A DNA stretch of 64,000 nucleotides from positions 1 to 64,000 of the forward strand of contig NZ_CABVPP010000033.1 in NCBI RefSeq assembly GCF_902499075.1. The letters run 5' to 3'. Below are positions 19,960 through 28,195 of the stretch, in pieces. The stretch's first letter is position 1; every line of letters begins with the position of its first letter. The DNA is from Burkholderia pseudomultivorans. Lineage in GTDB: Bacteria; Pseudomonadota; Gammaproteobacteria; Burkholderiales; Burkholderiaceae. Below the pieces are notes generated by a model. That model ran no database searches and had not been told where the DNA came from. It saw nothing but the letters and a program-made list of their open reading frames with translations. Made by a program: the position numbers and the translations under genes.

Positions 19960-20235
19960 GACCTGTCGATGACGCGTGAAGGGAGCGTATCGCGGCGTGC
20001 GGGCGGTCCGGCCGAAAGACGGGCGGCGCGGCGGGCAGGGCAGTCCGGATTGTATCGGCGGATGCGGCGATGCGGCGTGAAATCGGGTGCGTTGGCGCAG
20101 GCGCGTCGGTTACGGCGGATTATTCAGGCGACGCAGCGTCGCGTCGGGCGTGCGAAAGCACGTTTTGTCGATGCGCGGCCTGCGCGAATCGGGGACCGCA
20201 TGCGCGACCAATGGTAGAATCCCGTCCGCCCTGTT

Positions 20236-20570
20236 GCCGGGGTGATGAAATTGGTAAACATAGCGGACTTAAACGATTGAGTGCCCGGCCGGAAACGGTC
20301 GGTGCAGAACCCTTCAAATTCGGCGAAACCCCTGATGTGTGCATCGAGGCAACGCCGAGCCAAGCCTCGCGGCCTGCGCGAGGAAGGTGTAGAGACTAGA
20401 CGGGGGGCGCCTAAGGCGCACGGGCACGCAGCACGCCCGCGCGCGACGGTGAAGGCATAGTCCAGCGCACGAACGATGTCGTTCCGACGACGTCGGCTTC
20501 GAAAGAAGCAGTGTGACGAAAATCCGCCGCCTTAACTGGCTTGCCGGTTCGAGCCCGGTCCCCGGCACCA
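20236..20570 (+). tRNA. tRNA-Leu(UAA), interrupted by a group I intron
   Basis: The acceptor arms GCCGGGG (20236-20242) and CCCCGGC (20560-20566) pair perfectly and are followed by A-CCA, encoded in the gene. The anticodon stem GCGGA (20263-20267) pairs with TCCGC (20523-20527) only after removal of 20271-20518, giving the loop C-U-UAA-A-A and anticodon UAA. A long variable arm (GCC/GGC) and a T-arm GCCGG-TTCGAGC-CCGGT complete a class II tRNA-Leu. A terminator lies downstream. The split explains why an ordinary contiguous tRNA search would miss it. Confidence 0.95.
20271..20518 (+). ncRNA. Self-splicing group I intron in tRNA-Leu(UAA)
   Basis: The insertion falls between U34 and A35 of the anticodon, the same place as the cyanobacterial tRNA-Leu(UAA) group I introns. 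Its start (AAACGATTGAGT) and core segments (GCCAAGCC near 20358; GGTGTAGAGACTAGACGG near 20386; AAGGCATAGTCC near 20453) closely follow the conserved P, Q, R and S elements of those introns. It ends in G518, as group I introns do. At about 248 nt it has no room for a homing endonuclease. It should excise itself using a guanosine cofactor. Confidence 0.92.
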
Positions 20571-20601
20571 GCTATTCGTTCGCAGATGTTTGCGGAAATC
20601 C

Positions 20602-20639
20602 GAAAACCCGTGATGGCGTAAGGCTTCGCGGGTTTTTTT
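20602..20639 (+). terminator. Terminator of the tRNA-Leu gene
   Basis: AAACCCG (20604-20610) and CGGGTTT (20629-20635) form a 7-bp stem running into a T-run of seven bases. It begins about 32 bases after the tRNA CCA end. Confidence 0.75.
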
Positions 20640-20733
20640 ATTTCCAGTCGTCCAGTAACGTCTGCGTGAATCCGGGGGCATGTGGGGGACCTCCAGTTTC
20701 CGATTCAAACGTATCAACCTGGCCTCATCGGAT

Positions 20734-20805
20734 TGGCCGAAATTGACCAAATAATGGCCGTCATTCACTGCTAGGTGATTTTTGGCATCTCTAGGCTTTT
20801 GCCAT
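20734..20805 (+). promoter_or_regulatory. Tandem activator-site promoter upstream of the ceramidase gene
   Basis: TGGCCGAAATTGACCA (20734-20749) and TGGCCGTCATTCACTG (20755-20770) are direct repeats 21 bases apart, a layout usual for AraC-family sites. The whole 72-base block aligns to the promoter of the kinase operon at 29240-29312 in about 52 of 73 columns, down to the shared CTCTAG and CCAT. Between it and the ceramidase ATG at 21192 lie about 390 bases without a recognisable gene, so either the leader is long or this is a relic copy. The 621 bases from 20571 to 21191 hold only this block and the tRNA terminator. Confidence 0.7.
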
Positions 20806-21191
20806 AAACCGGCGGCTTTTTCCTCCGTGCCGACGTGATGCGATCAGAACGCGGACGCTACGAGGAAGCTGGCGTGACACCGCATGCGGCACGAAAAAAA
20901 AGAGATGCGGCGGCAGCGTAATTGGCAATTGCACGCCCCGTATATCCCGGGCACCGCGTTAACGCAAACACAATGCACCAAGCAGGGTTTCTGCCGGGAT
21001 GCGACAACCCGCCCGCCACGACAGGCGCTGGTTGGTGACCTGAGGAACTGGTCTGGCGACTGACGCCGGCTGTGTCGGCCTTTCCGTGACCTTCTTCGGG
21101 CAAAGTGCTTTCCAGCGCGCGTTTCGCCGCTGAATCCTTGTGGTGTTGGGCGGTTGCGACGCGCCACCGGACAATTGAGGAGACCATAAAA

Positions 21192-23825
21192 ATGAACCAC
21201 AAGCAGATCGCATGGCTGCCCGTGTTAGCCCTGGTTGCGGGTTGCAGCGGTGGAGACGCCGCAGCGCCTTCGATCAGCGCGGGCGACGCGTCATCCAGCG
21301 TAAAGTCCGCCCGCAAGGATGCGATGCAGGATTCGGCCGGTATTGCCTGCATGATCGGCAGCCCGTTGAACGACATCGGCAAGTCGTCAACGCTGTCCGT
21401 CGACGGGGTTACCTACACGACCTCGCATCAGCCGGATGCCTCCGGCCCGCTGGAGTTGCCGATCAGCGGCGCCGGGACGCAATCGGGCGCTTGCGGCGGC
21501 GCCGGCGGCTATCTGTATGGCAGCGGCATTTACGAAACCACCGGGCCCATCGGTGGCGGTCCCACCGGTCATTCCGACCTAGTGGGGCACGAAGTGCCGA
21601 CGCAGGTTCCAAACGGCATCAACATGCGGTTGTTTGCCCGGGCCTTTGCGATCAAGTCTCCCTGCAACGGCAAGCAGATCATGTTCGTCTCCACCGACCA
21701 GGCATTTCCGTCCGGCCTTCTGAGGCAGGAGGTTCTGTCCATGGTCGCAGCCGATCCCGTGCTGTCCCGCCACTACGGCTCGGAAAACATCATGCTGTCC
21801 GCCACCCATACGCACGCCGGGCTGGGCGGATATGGCGAGCCCCAGGCGTTCCCCGATCTCCCCAACGGAACACCGCAACTCCTGAAGGATCTGTACGCCA
21901 AGATACCCGGCACTCTGTCGAGCACCAGCTTTTTCGACAGCGACGATTTCAAGGCTGTCAGCACCGGGATCGTGCAGGCGATGCGCCGGGCTCAGGCCAA
22001 CCTGATGGCGCACCCCGATCCATCGCCGATCCGGATGTCGATCGGCGAACTGCTCAACACTAACTACACGCGCAGCCCGCTAAGCTATCGTCAGAACTCG
22101 CCGGCCGAACGCGCCCGGTATATGGATGCCAACGGGCATGAAGTGAACGTGGACAAGCGCTTCCTGCAGCTTAGTTTTGTCCGTAACGATGGCAGCCCGG
22201 TCGGTGTGCTGAACTGGTTTGGCGTACATCCGACCGCGATGGGTAACCACAACCGCCTGGTCTCCAGCGACACGAAGGGTTTTGCGTCCCTTGGCTTCGA
22301 GAAGCTGATGGGGACGGTGTATGAGCTGGACACCGGCGCTCAGCTCGGCGGGGCCGACAATTTCGTGGCCGCATTTGCGCAAACCGACGAAGGAGACACG
22401 GCCTCGGAGCTCTTTGCCTTTGACAAGGGTGTTAACGGCAGCGATGCGCCCGGCAACGGCGTCCCCTATCGATATCGGCTGGGCACGAACGATCCATACG
22501 AATACGGCGAGCCGGGCTTCGCGCGCGGCCAGCGCAAGGCCGTCGAAGTCTACGGAACCAAGCAGTTGACGCAGGCGCTCAAGCAGTACGCTCGAGGAGG
22601 CAGTCTGTCCGGACCGATCGACTATCGGTTCTTCTATGTCGACATGAGCAGCGTCATCGTGACGGACCCGGTCGTTTTGAATGGACTGCCTGCCTCCGAC
22701 TTGCCCACTTCGCTTTATGCGGACAACCCCAAACGCACCTGCACTGGCGGCTCCGGCATGGCGTTCCTGGCCGGCGCGCCCAACGGCGAAGGCTTTCTGG
22801 CTGCCGGCTACACCTGTGCGGCCACCGCTCCGTTCCCGTATTTCGACGATGCGCGCAATCACTACAACGGGCTGTTCAACGGGCAGGGCTATCTGACCAT
22901 TTACGACGGCAACACGCCTTATTCGGTGCCACTGAACGGTGTGGCCTTGTCCGGCACGCTCGCGCCCTTGCTTTGTGCGACGACCGCGATCAGCCCCGGC
23001 TTTTCCTGTCAAAAGGAAAAGCCGACGGTGGCGCAATTCCCGGGGCAACTGACGCCGCTCCAGATATTTCGGATCGGCAACCTGGCGATTCTGGGCGTGC
23101 CGTGGGAGGTGACGACCATGGCTGCCCGCCGTCTGCGCCAGACAGCCCTGAGCGTATTGGCGCCCGTCGGCGTCGATACCGTCGTCATCGCGGGGCTTTC
23201 CAACGCCTATCTGGATTACATGGCGACGCGCGAGGAATACTCGGCGCAAATGTACGAGGGGGCGTCCACGATTTATGGGCCGTGGCAACTGGCCGCCGCC
23301 ATGCAGGAGATGCGCAAGCTGGCGGGAACCATGGTGAGCGGCCAGCCTTCGCCCGATGGTCCGACGCCGACCTTCACGCGCGGGGACGCCGCACCGATTA
23401 CCACGGACCAGCCCGCGGCATTCGGCAAGACCCTGATCGATGCCGAGTCCGAGTATCACCAGGGAGACGTGGTCGATGTGAAATGGCAAGCCGGCTACCC
23501 CGGAAACGATCCGAAGACGATGTCGGCCTACCTCTTTGTCGAGAAACAGAACGCTAGCGGCGGATGGGACTCGGTCGCTACCGAAAGGGATCACGAGGTC
23601 GTCTTTGTGTGGAACTGGAGTCAGAGCGCGGCGCTGTCCTTCGCGCACAGGATCGACTCGTCGACGGCAGAGGCGATATGGGAAATCCCGAAAAACACGG
23701 CGCCTGGAATCTATCGGATACGGCATGCGGGGGTATATCGCCTGTCGGTGTCGGCCAATCCGACGCCCTATACGGGCTTGACCCGCCCATTCAAGGTGAC
23801 AGGCAGTCCCGCTGCCTGCCGATGA
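21192..23825 (+). CDS. Neutral/alkaline ceramidase-like lipoprotein
   Basis: An 877-residue homologue of neutral ceramidases, which hydrolyse ceramide to sphingosine and fatty acid. The signal peptide ends V-A-G-C (Cys18), predicting a lipoprotein. Family blocks are clear: THTHAGLGGY (205-214), ERARY near 306, NVDKRFLQLSF, NWFGVHPTAM (341-350), SDTKGFASLGFEK and DNFVAAFAQTDEGD (389-402), with the C-terminal beta domain from about 770. The usual GDVSPN motif containing the catalytic serine reads GDTASE (401-406), so activity may be altered. GAGGAGA precedes ATG 21192. Context (S1P lyase, aldehyde dehydrogenase) supports a role in sphingolipid use. Confidence 0.88.
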   Translation: MNHKQIAWLPVLALVAGCSGGDAAAPSISAGDASSSVKSARKDAMQDSAGIACMIGSPLNDIGKSSTLSVDGVTYTTSHQPDASGPLELPISGAGTQSGACGGAGGYLYGSGIYETTGPIGGGPTGHSDLVGHEVPTQVPNGINMRLFARAFAIKSPCNGKQIMFVSTDQAFPSGLLRQEVLSMVAADPVLSRHYGSENIMLSATHTHAGLGGYGEPQAFPDLPNGTPQLLKDLYAKIPGTLSSTSFFDSDDFKAVSTGIVQAMRRAQANLMAHPDPSPIRMSIGELLNTNYTRSPLSYRQNSPAERARYMDANGHEVNVDKRFLQLSFVRNDGSPVGVLNWFGVHPTAMGNHNRLVSSDTKGFASLGFEKLMGTVYELDTGAQLGGADNFVAAFAQTDEGDTASELFAFDKGVNGSDAPGNGVPYRYRLGTNDPYEYGEPGFARGQRKAVEVYGTKQLTQALKQYARGGSLSGPIDYRFFYVDMSSVIVTDPVVLNGLPASDLPTSLYADNPKRTCTGGSGMAFLAGAPNGEGFLAAGYTCAATAPFPYFDDARNHYNGLFNGQGYLTIYDGNTPYSVPLNGVALSGTLAPLLCATTAISPGFSCQKEKPTVAQFPGQLTPLQIFRIGNLAILGVPWEVTTMAARRLRQTALSVLAPVGVDTVVIAGLSNAYLDYMATREEYSAQMYEGASTIYGPWQLAAAMQEMRKLAGTMVSGQPSPDGPTPTFTRGDAAPITTDQPAAFGKTLIDAESEYHQGDVVDVKWQAGYPGNDPKTMSAYLFVEKQNASGGWDSVATERDHEVVFVWNWSQSAALSFAHRIDSSTAEAIWEIPKNTAPGIYRIRHAGVYRLSVSANPTPYTGLTRPFKVTGSPAACR

Positions 23826-23891
23826 TCCGATATCGACAGCGTTCGGTCGCGATGCACGGCGAATCGGCGCGCATGCGTCGTTGACCATCGT

Positions 23892-23929
23892 TGGCCGTTA
23901 CGCACCACGAAAATGGCCGTACCGAACTG
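23892..23929 (+). promoter_or_regulatory. Tandem activator sites upstream of the porin gene
   Basis: TGGCCGTTACGCACCA (23892-23907) and TGGCCGTACCGAACTG (23914-23929) are direct repeats 22 bases apart. They match the sites before the ceramidase and the kinase operon and lie 70 bases before the porin start. Confidence 0.65.
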
Positions 23930-23998
23930 GGTCCGCATATCTTTTGTTTTTTACATTCGTCTGGTGTCGTCTGATTATTTCATGTGCGGAGCGATGGA

Positions 23999-25195
23999 AT
24001 GAAGTGTTGCAAGCGTGTTCGCGGCGTTTGCTGTGCCGTGACGGTCCTGTTCGGCGCAGGCGCGCATGCGCAGAGCAGCGTGACGCTCTACGGAGTGGTT
24101 GATGCAGGTATGCGCTATGAAACGCATGGCGTTTCATACGGGCCGGACGGCATACCGTCGTCGACCGGGCGCAAGCTGTCGATGGCGGACGGCGGCGGCT
24201 TGACCGAAAGCTACTGGGGCATCAAGGGGCAAGAGGATCTGGGTGGAGGGCTGCAGGCGCAGTTCGACCTGGAGAGTCATTTCAGCCCGGGAACGGGCCG
24301 CATCGTACCGGAGAGCTCGGAGAACTTCTTCCAGGTGGCCTACGTAGGGCTGACGTCGCCGACATTCGGTCAATTGACGTTCGGTCGCCAGTACAACGTC
24401 CCGTTTGAGGCTGTTTCGCTATCCTACGGATCGAATCTGTGGTCCGGCCCCCAGGACCCGTACTTCAATCTGTTCAAGCCGGAGCAGACCATGCTGGCGG
24501 GCTCGCGCACGAGCAACATGATTCAGTACGGCGCGCAGATCGGCGGTCTCTATCTGCTGGCGCAATACGCGCCGGGCGCTCGCGCGGGCGGCGGCGTGTC
24601 GGGCAGTCAGCTCGGCGCCGCCGTCGCATATGCGCCGGACAAGGGGCCGTTGACGTTCGGTGCGTCGTTCATGCGGAGCCGGGACGACAAGTCGCATGCG
24701 ACGTTCGATATCTACACGGGCGGCGGTTCGTTGACGATCGGTCCTGCGACCTTCAACGCCGGCTATATCGTGAACGCGCGCGACAACGACTTCACATCGC
24801 TCGCGAACGGTCCGTTCAGCGACACCGATCTCGTGGCGCTCGGCATCATTTCGCCGGCACAGGTCGCGGATCCTTCGACGCCGGGCGGATTCCGCCGGCG
24901 CAGCATGGTGCTTGCAGGGTTGACCTGGCGGGCCACGCCGGTCCTGACCACCGCGTTCAATGCGTGGTGGACGACGCAGTCCGGTTACACCGCGGATTTC
25001 AACGGTCGCGCCCGCCAGTTCCAGATCATCGCCGGATATAGCCTGTCGAAACGGGACACGCTTTATGCGGAATTCGACTATGCGATTTACCGGGGCGGGG
25101 TGATCGGCGCGCAGTTGGTCGGCATCAATGGGCAGGCGCCGAGCACCGGCACCACGCAACTCGGCGCGACCATCGGGCTGCGTCACTACTTCTGA
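23999..25195 (+). CDS. OmpC-type trimeric outer-membrane porin
   Basis: A 398-residue porin of the beta-proteobacterial Gram-negative porin family. The signal peptide ends AGAHA and the mature protein begins QSSVTLYGVVDAGMRYE, the family's invariant first strand. It ends in the Phe-terminated strand GLRHYF needed for BAM recognition. Typical elements such as GIKGQEDLGGGLQAQFDLE and FGRQYNVPF are present. ATG 23999 has GGAG about 8 bases upstream. It is preceded by tandem activator sites and followed after 14 bases by an AraC regulator, suggesting an outer-membrane uptake pore induced with the sphingolipid genes. Confidence 0.93.
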   Translation: MKCCKRVRGVCCAVTVLFGAGAHAQSSVTLYGVVDAGMRYETHGVSYGPDGIPSSTGRKLSMADGGGLTESYWGIKGQEDLGGGLQAQFDLESHFSPGTGRIVPESSENFFQVAYVGLTSPTFGQLTFGRQYNVPFEAVSLSYGSNLWSGPQDPYFNLFKPEQTMLAGSRTSNMIQYGAQIGGLYLLAQYAPGARAGGGVSGSQLGAAVAYAPDKGPLTFGASFMRSRDDKSHATFDIYTGGGSLTIGPATFNAGYIVNARDNDFTSLANGPFSDTDLVALGIISPAQVADPSTPGGFRRRSMVLAGLTWRATPVLTTAFNAWWTTQSGYTADFNGRARQFQIIAGYSLSKRDTLYAEFDYAIYRGGVIGAQLVGINGQAPSTGTTQLGATIGLRHYF

Positions 25196-25209
25196 ACGGA
25201 ATCCTTGAG

Positions 25210-26346
25210 ATGCGGCAGACCGCAATCAACGCGCACCGAATCGGCCGGACGGCGCGAATCCGCGACAGCGGGCAGCTCGCCTCCGCGCCCGACGCAGCTT
25301 GTCTCACGACGACGAACGTGCAGGCGCATCTGCTTCGATGCCTGGCCCAGAAGAGCCAGGAACTCGGCATTGATCCGGAGCGGCTGTGCCAGGGACTGGG
25401 CTTCAATGTCGCGGATCTGTCCGATCCGTCGTGCCGGCTTTCGTTGCGTCAGGCCGGCACGATGATCCGGCGCATGCTCGAGTGCGCGCCGCACTGTGCG
25501 GTCGGTCTCGAACTGGCGATGAGCGAGACGATCGCATCGATCGGAATGGTCGGTTATGCGATGCTGACCGGCCCGACATTGAAGGATGCGCTTGTAGCAT
25601 GCGCGGCGTTCCAGGCGCACACAGGCGCGCTGATGCATTTCGACGTGATGTCGGGGATGCGGACGATGTCGATCGGCGCCGCCAATATCTTCTTCGCGCG
25701 TGAGCTCGAAGCGTTTCTCGTCGAGGAGGCGTTCGGTAAATTCCTGAATATCGGGCGCGCGCTCTCCGGCGCGGCGTTTCGGCCCGAGGCGGTTCACGTC
25801 GTCTATCCGCGTCCGGATTACGCGGAACACTATGAGCGCGTGTTCCAGTGCCCGATCCTGTTCGGGCAGCCACGCAACGTGTTTGCCTTCGACGCCGCAT
25901 GGGGACGCCAGCCGATCGCGACGCACGATCCGCTGACGCACCGTCAGGTGATCGAGTCTTTGCGCCAGGCGTCGCGGGATGGATGCCGGAGCAGCGAATT
26001 TCTCGAATCGATCGAACGGATCCTGCGGCGCGATTTGCGGCGCGCGCCGTCGCTCGACGAGGTCGCGGTACAACTGTGCATGAGCGAGCGCACGCTGCGG
26101 CGGCGGCTCGTCGACGAGCGCGTGTCCTATCGGGTTGTGCTCGACACGGTGCGCAAGACACACGCATTCATGCTGCTCGACGATTCGCGCGTATCGGTGG
26201 AGACGGTGGCGCGCGAGGTCGGCTTCAGCGATGCGCGCAGTTTCAGGCGCGCGTTCAAGCGATGGACGGGCCGTGGGCCGCGCGAGCGGGGCGAACCTGG
26301 ATCGGGGTGGGTGGGCACCGGCGACGCTGCTGCGGGCGACAGGTGA
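25210..26346 (+). CDS. AraC-family activator (arabinose-binding-domain type)
   Basis: A 378-residue regulator. The N-terminal 250 residues resemble the effector domain of OruR/ArgR-like AraC proteins (DLSDPSCRLSLRQAGTMIRRM through VVYPRPDYAEHYERVFQCPILFG). The C-terminus has two helix-turn-helix units, SLDEVAVQLCMSERTLRRRL and VSVETVAREVGFSDARSFRRAFKRWTG. It lies 14 bases after the porin and is probably co-transcribed. In Pseudomonas aeruginosa an AraC-family protein, SphR, senses sphingosine and activates ceramidase genes; this protein or the one at 28196-29224 is a candidate functional counterpart, by inference. Confidence 0.9.
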   Translation: MRQTAINAHRIGRTARIRDSGQLASAPDAACLTTTNVQAHLLRCLAQKSQELGIDPERLCQGLGFNVADLSDPSCRLSLRQAGTMIRRMLECAPHCAVGLELAMSETIASIGMVGYAMLTGPTLKDALVACAAFQAHTGALMHFDVMSGMRTMSIGAANIFFARELEAFLVEEAFGKFLNIGRALSGAAFRPEAVHVVYPRPDYAEHYERVFQCPILFGQPRNVFAFDAAWGRQPIATHDPLTHRQVIESLRQASRDGCRSSEFLESIERILRRDLRRAPSLDEVAVQLCMSERTLRRRLVDERVSYRVVLDTVRKTHAFMLLDDSRVSVETVAREVGFSDARSFRRAFKRWTGRGPRERGEPGSGWVGTGDAAAGDR

Positions 26347-26470
26347 TGGGCGGAGCACGATGCGCCGGAACTCGCGATGCGATGCCGTAACGAATCGGAT
26401 AACAAAATGATCTCGGGCCGGGACTCAAACCGGCAACGTCGTGCCGCGATGTCCCGATACAACCAATATG

Positions 26471-26486
26471 TGGCCTTATCGCACCA
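26471..26486 (+). promoter_or_regulatory. Single activator-site match upstream of aldehyde dehydrogenase
   Basis: TGGCCTTATCGCACCA fits TGGCC-n7-ACCA found at the other island promoters, though no clear second repeat follows. It lies 177 bases before the gene. The 316 bases from 26347 to 26662 otherwise hold only a T-arm-like sequence on the minus strand that does not fold into a tRNA. Confidence 0.45.
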
Positions 26487-26662
26487 TCTCCGATATTTCG
26501 CCGTCGGTACACTCGATCGCGAGTAAGCGACGCGCACGCAAGGCGCCAGGCCGTCGTCGAGAACGACCCGCGTCGCCCCGGTTTGCCGGCTGCCGCGACC
26601 CCGTCGTGCCCGGCGGCGCGCCCGCAAGCGGTTAACGTAAACGCCCGGAAGGGAGGACATCG

Positions 26663-28087
26663 ATGGTGAAGCGTTACGACAGGTTTTTTATTGGCGGACA
26701 ATGGGTCGCGCCGCATGGCGGCGGCAGCGCGGAGGTCGTCAATCCGGCGACGGAAGCGGTGATCGGGGTCGTGCCGCTCGGCGATGCCGAAGATGCCGGG
26801 CGCGCGGTCGCCGCCGCCAAGGCCGCCTTTGCAGGCTGGTCCGCTACGCCGCCGCGCGAAAGAAGCCAATGCCTGCAGCGCGCGCTATACGCGCTGAGCC
26901 GCCGCGCGGCGGAACTGGCGCGACTCATGACCGACGAGGTTGGTACGCCCATCTCGTTCTCGCGGCTCGCGCAGACCGGATTACCGGTCGCATCGCTGGG
27001 GTCGGCTTCGCAACTGGCGGCGCAACTCGGTGCCGTCGAACGTCTCGGCAACTCGGAGATCACGAAGGAGCCCGTCGGCGTCGTCGCGTGCATTACGCCA
27101 TGGAACTATCCACTGCATCAGATCGTCGCGAAGGTGGCGCCCGCGCTCGCGGCCGGCTGTACGGTCGTGGTCAAACCGTCCGAAGTCGCGCCGCTCAATG
27201 CATTCGTGTTCGCGGAAATCATCGAATCGGCGGGATTTCCGCCGGGCGTGTTCAACCTTGTGAGCGGTCTCGGAAATACGGTAGGGGAGGCGCTGGTATC
27301 GCACCCGGATGTCGACATGGTCTCGTTCACCGGGTCGACCGCGGCGGGCAGACGTGTGTCCGAACTCGCTTCCGGCACGGTGAAGCGGGTTGCGCTGGAA
27401 CTCGGCGGGAAGTCCGCCTGCATCGTGCTGGACGACGCCGATTTCGACGTCGCGATTCCGGCGGCGGTTCAGGCGTGCTTCGTCAACGCGGGGCAAACGT
27501 GCGCGGCGTTGACGCGCCTGCTGGTGCCGGAGGCGCTCCGCGAACGGGCAGAGAAGATTGCCGTTGCCGCCGCGGCATCGGTGCGGCTCGGTGCGCCGCA
27601 AGACGAGGATGTCGCGATGGGTCCACTGGTGTCGGCGACGCAGCGCCAGCGCGTGCGCGACTATATCGCGCTTGGCGTCGCCGAGGGGGCCGAACTGCTC
27701 GTGGGAGGGGCCGACGCGCCGGACGGGCTGGAAACCGGGTACTACGTCAGGCCGACGATTTTCGGCAAGGTGCGCAATGAAATGCGTATCGCCCAGGAGG
27801 AGATCTTCGGCCCGGTGCTCAGCATCATTCCGTACAAGGATGACGCCGACGCCGTGCGGATCGCCAACGACAGCCCGTACGGGCTGGGCGGCGGAGTGTG
27901 GAGCGGTGACCTTGCGCGGGCACGGCGCGTGGCCGCGAGGATGCGGACGGGGCAAGTCGAGATCAATGGTGGCAAGTTCAATCCGCTGGCGCCGTTCGGC
28001 GGATTCAAGCAGTCGGGAAACGGCCGCGAGCTGGGCGCCTACGGTCTTGCCGAATATCTGGAGACGAAGTCGCTTCAGCTTCCTTGA
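26663..28087 (+). CDS. Aldehyde dehydrogenase, NAD(P)-dependent
   Basis: A 474-residue classical aldehyde dehydrogenase. The nucleophile is Cys280 in GQTC, the general base is Glu246 in LELGGK, and the cofactor-binding stretches include TPWNYPLHQ, VVKPSEVAP and SFTGSTAAG. A near-C-terminal PFGGFKQSGNGRELG is typical. GGAGG lies upstream of ATG 26663. S1P lyase releases a long-chain aldehyde (trans-2-hexadecenal from sphingosine-1-phosphate), so this enzyme is the natural candidate to oxidise it to the acid. The chain-length preference is not visible in sequence. Convergent with the AraC gene; a possible short terminator (GGCA...TGCC then T8) follows at about 28160-28184. Confidence 0.93.
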   Translation: MVKRYDRFFIGGQWVAPHGGGSAEVVNPATEAVIGVVPLGDAEDAGRAVAAAKAAFAGWSATPPRERSQCLQRALYALSRRAAELARLMTDEVGTPISFSRLAQTGLPVASLGSASQLAAQLGAVERLGNSEITKEPVGVVACITPWNYPLHQIVAKVAPALAAGCTVVVKPSEVAPLNAFVFAEIIESAGFPPGVFNLVSGLGNTVGEALVSHPDVDMVSFTGSTAAGRRVSELASGTVKRVALELGGKSACIVLDDADFDVAIPAAVQACFVNAGQTCAALTRLLVPEALRERAEKIAVAAAASVRLGAPQDEDVAMGPLVSATQRQRVRDYIALGVAEGAELLVGGADAPDGLETGYYVRPTIFGKVRNEMRIAQEEIFGPVLSIIPYKDDADAVRIANDSPYGLGGGVWSGDLARARRVAARMRTGQVEINGGKFNPLAPFGGFKQSGNGRELGAYGLAEYLETKSLQLP

Positions 28088-28195
28088 AGCCGACACGGCA
28101 GTGCCCGGCGTCGCGACGGACCGTGGCGCGCGCGAAACGCGCCGCGCACGCTCTTTCTCGGGCACCGGCGCTGCCGTTTTTTTTGCCGCGCGCCG

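Noticed and set aside
20844-21382. Minus-strand open frames of 118 and 174 codons before and over the ceramidase start
   Set aside because: They run antisense to the clear ceramidase N-terminus, have no ribosome site and no recognisable protein motif.
26405-26445. T-arm-like sequence on the minus strand (GCCGGTTTGAGTCCCGGC) hinting at a tRNA
   Set aside because: The T-stem has two mismatched pairs when the loop is set to seven bases, and no matching acceptor or anticodon stem was found upstream; at most a decayed fragment.
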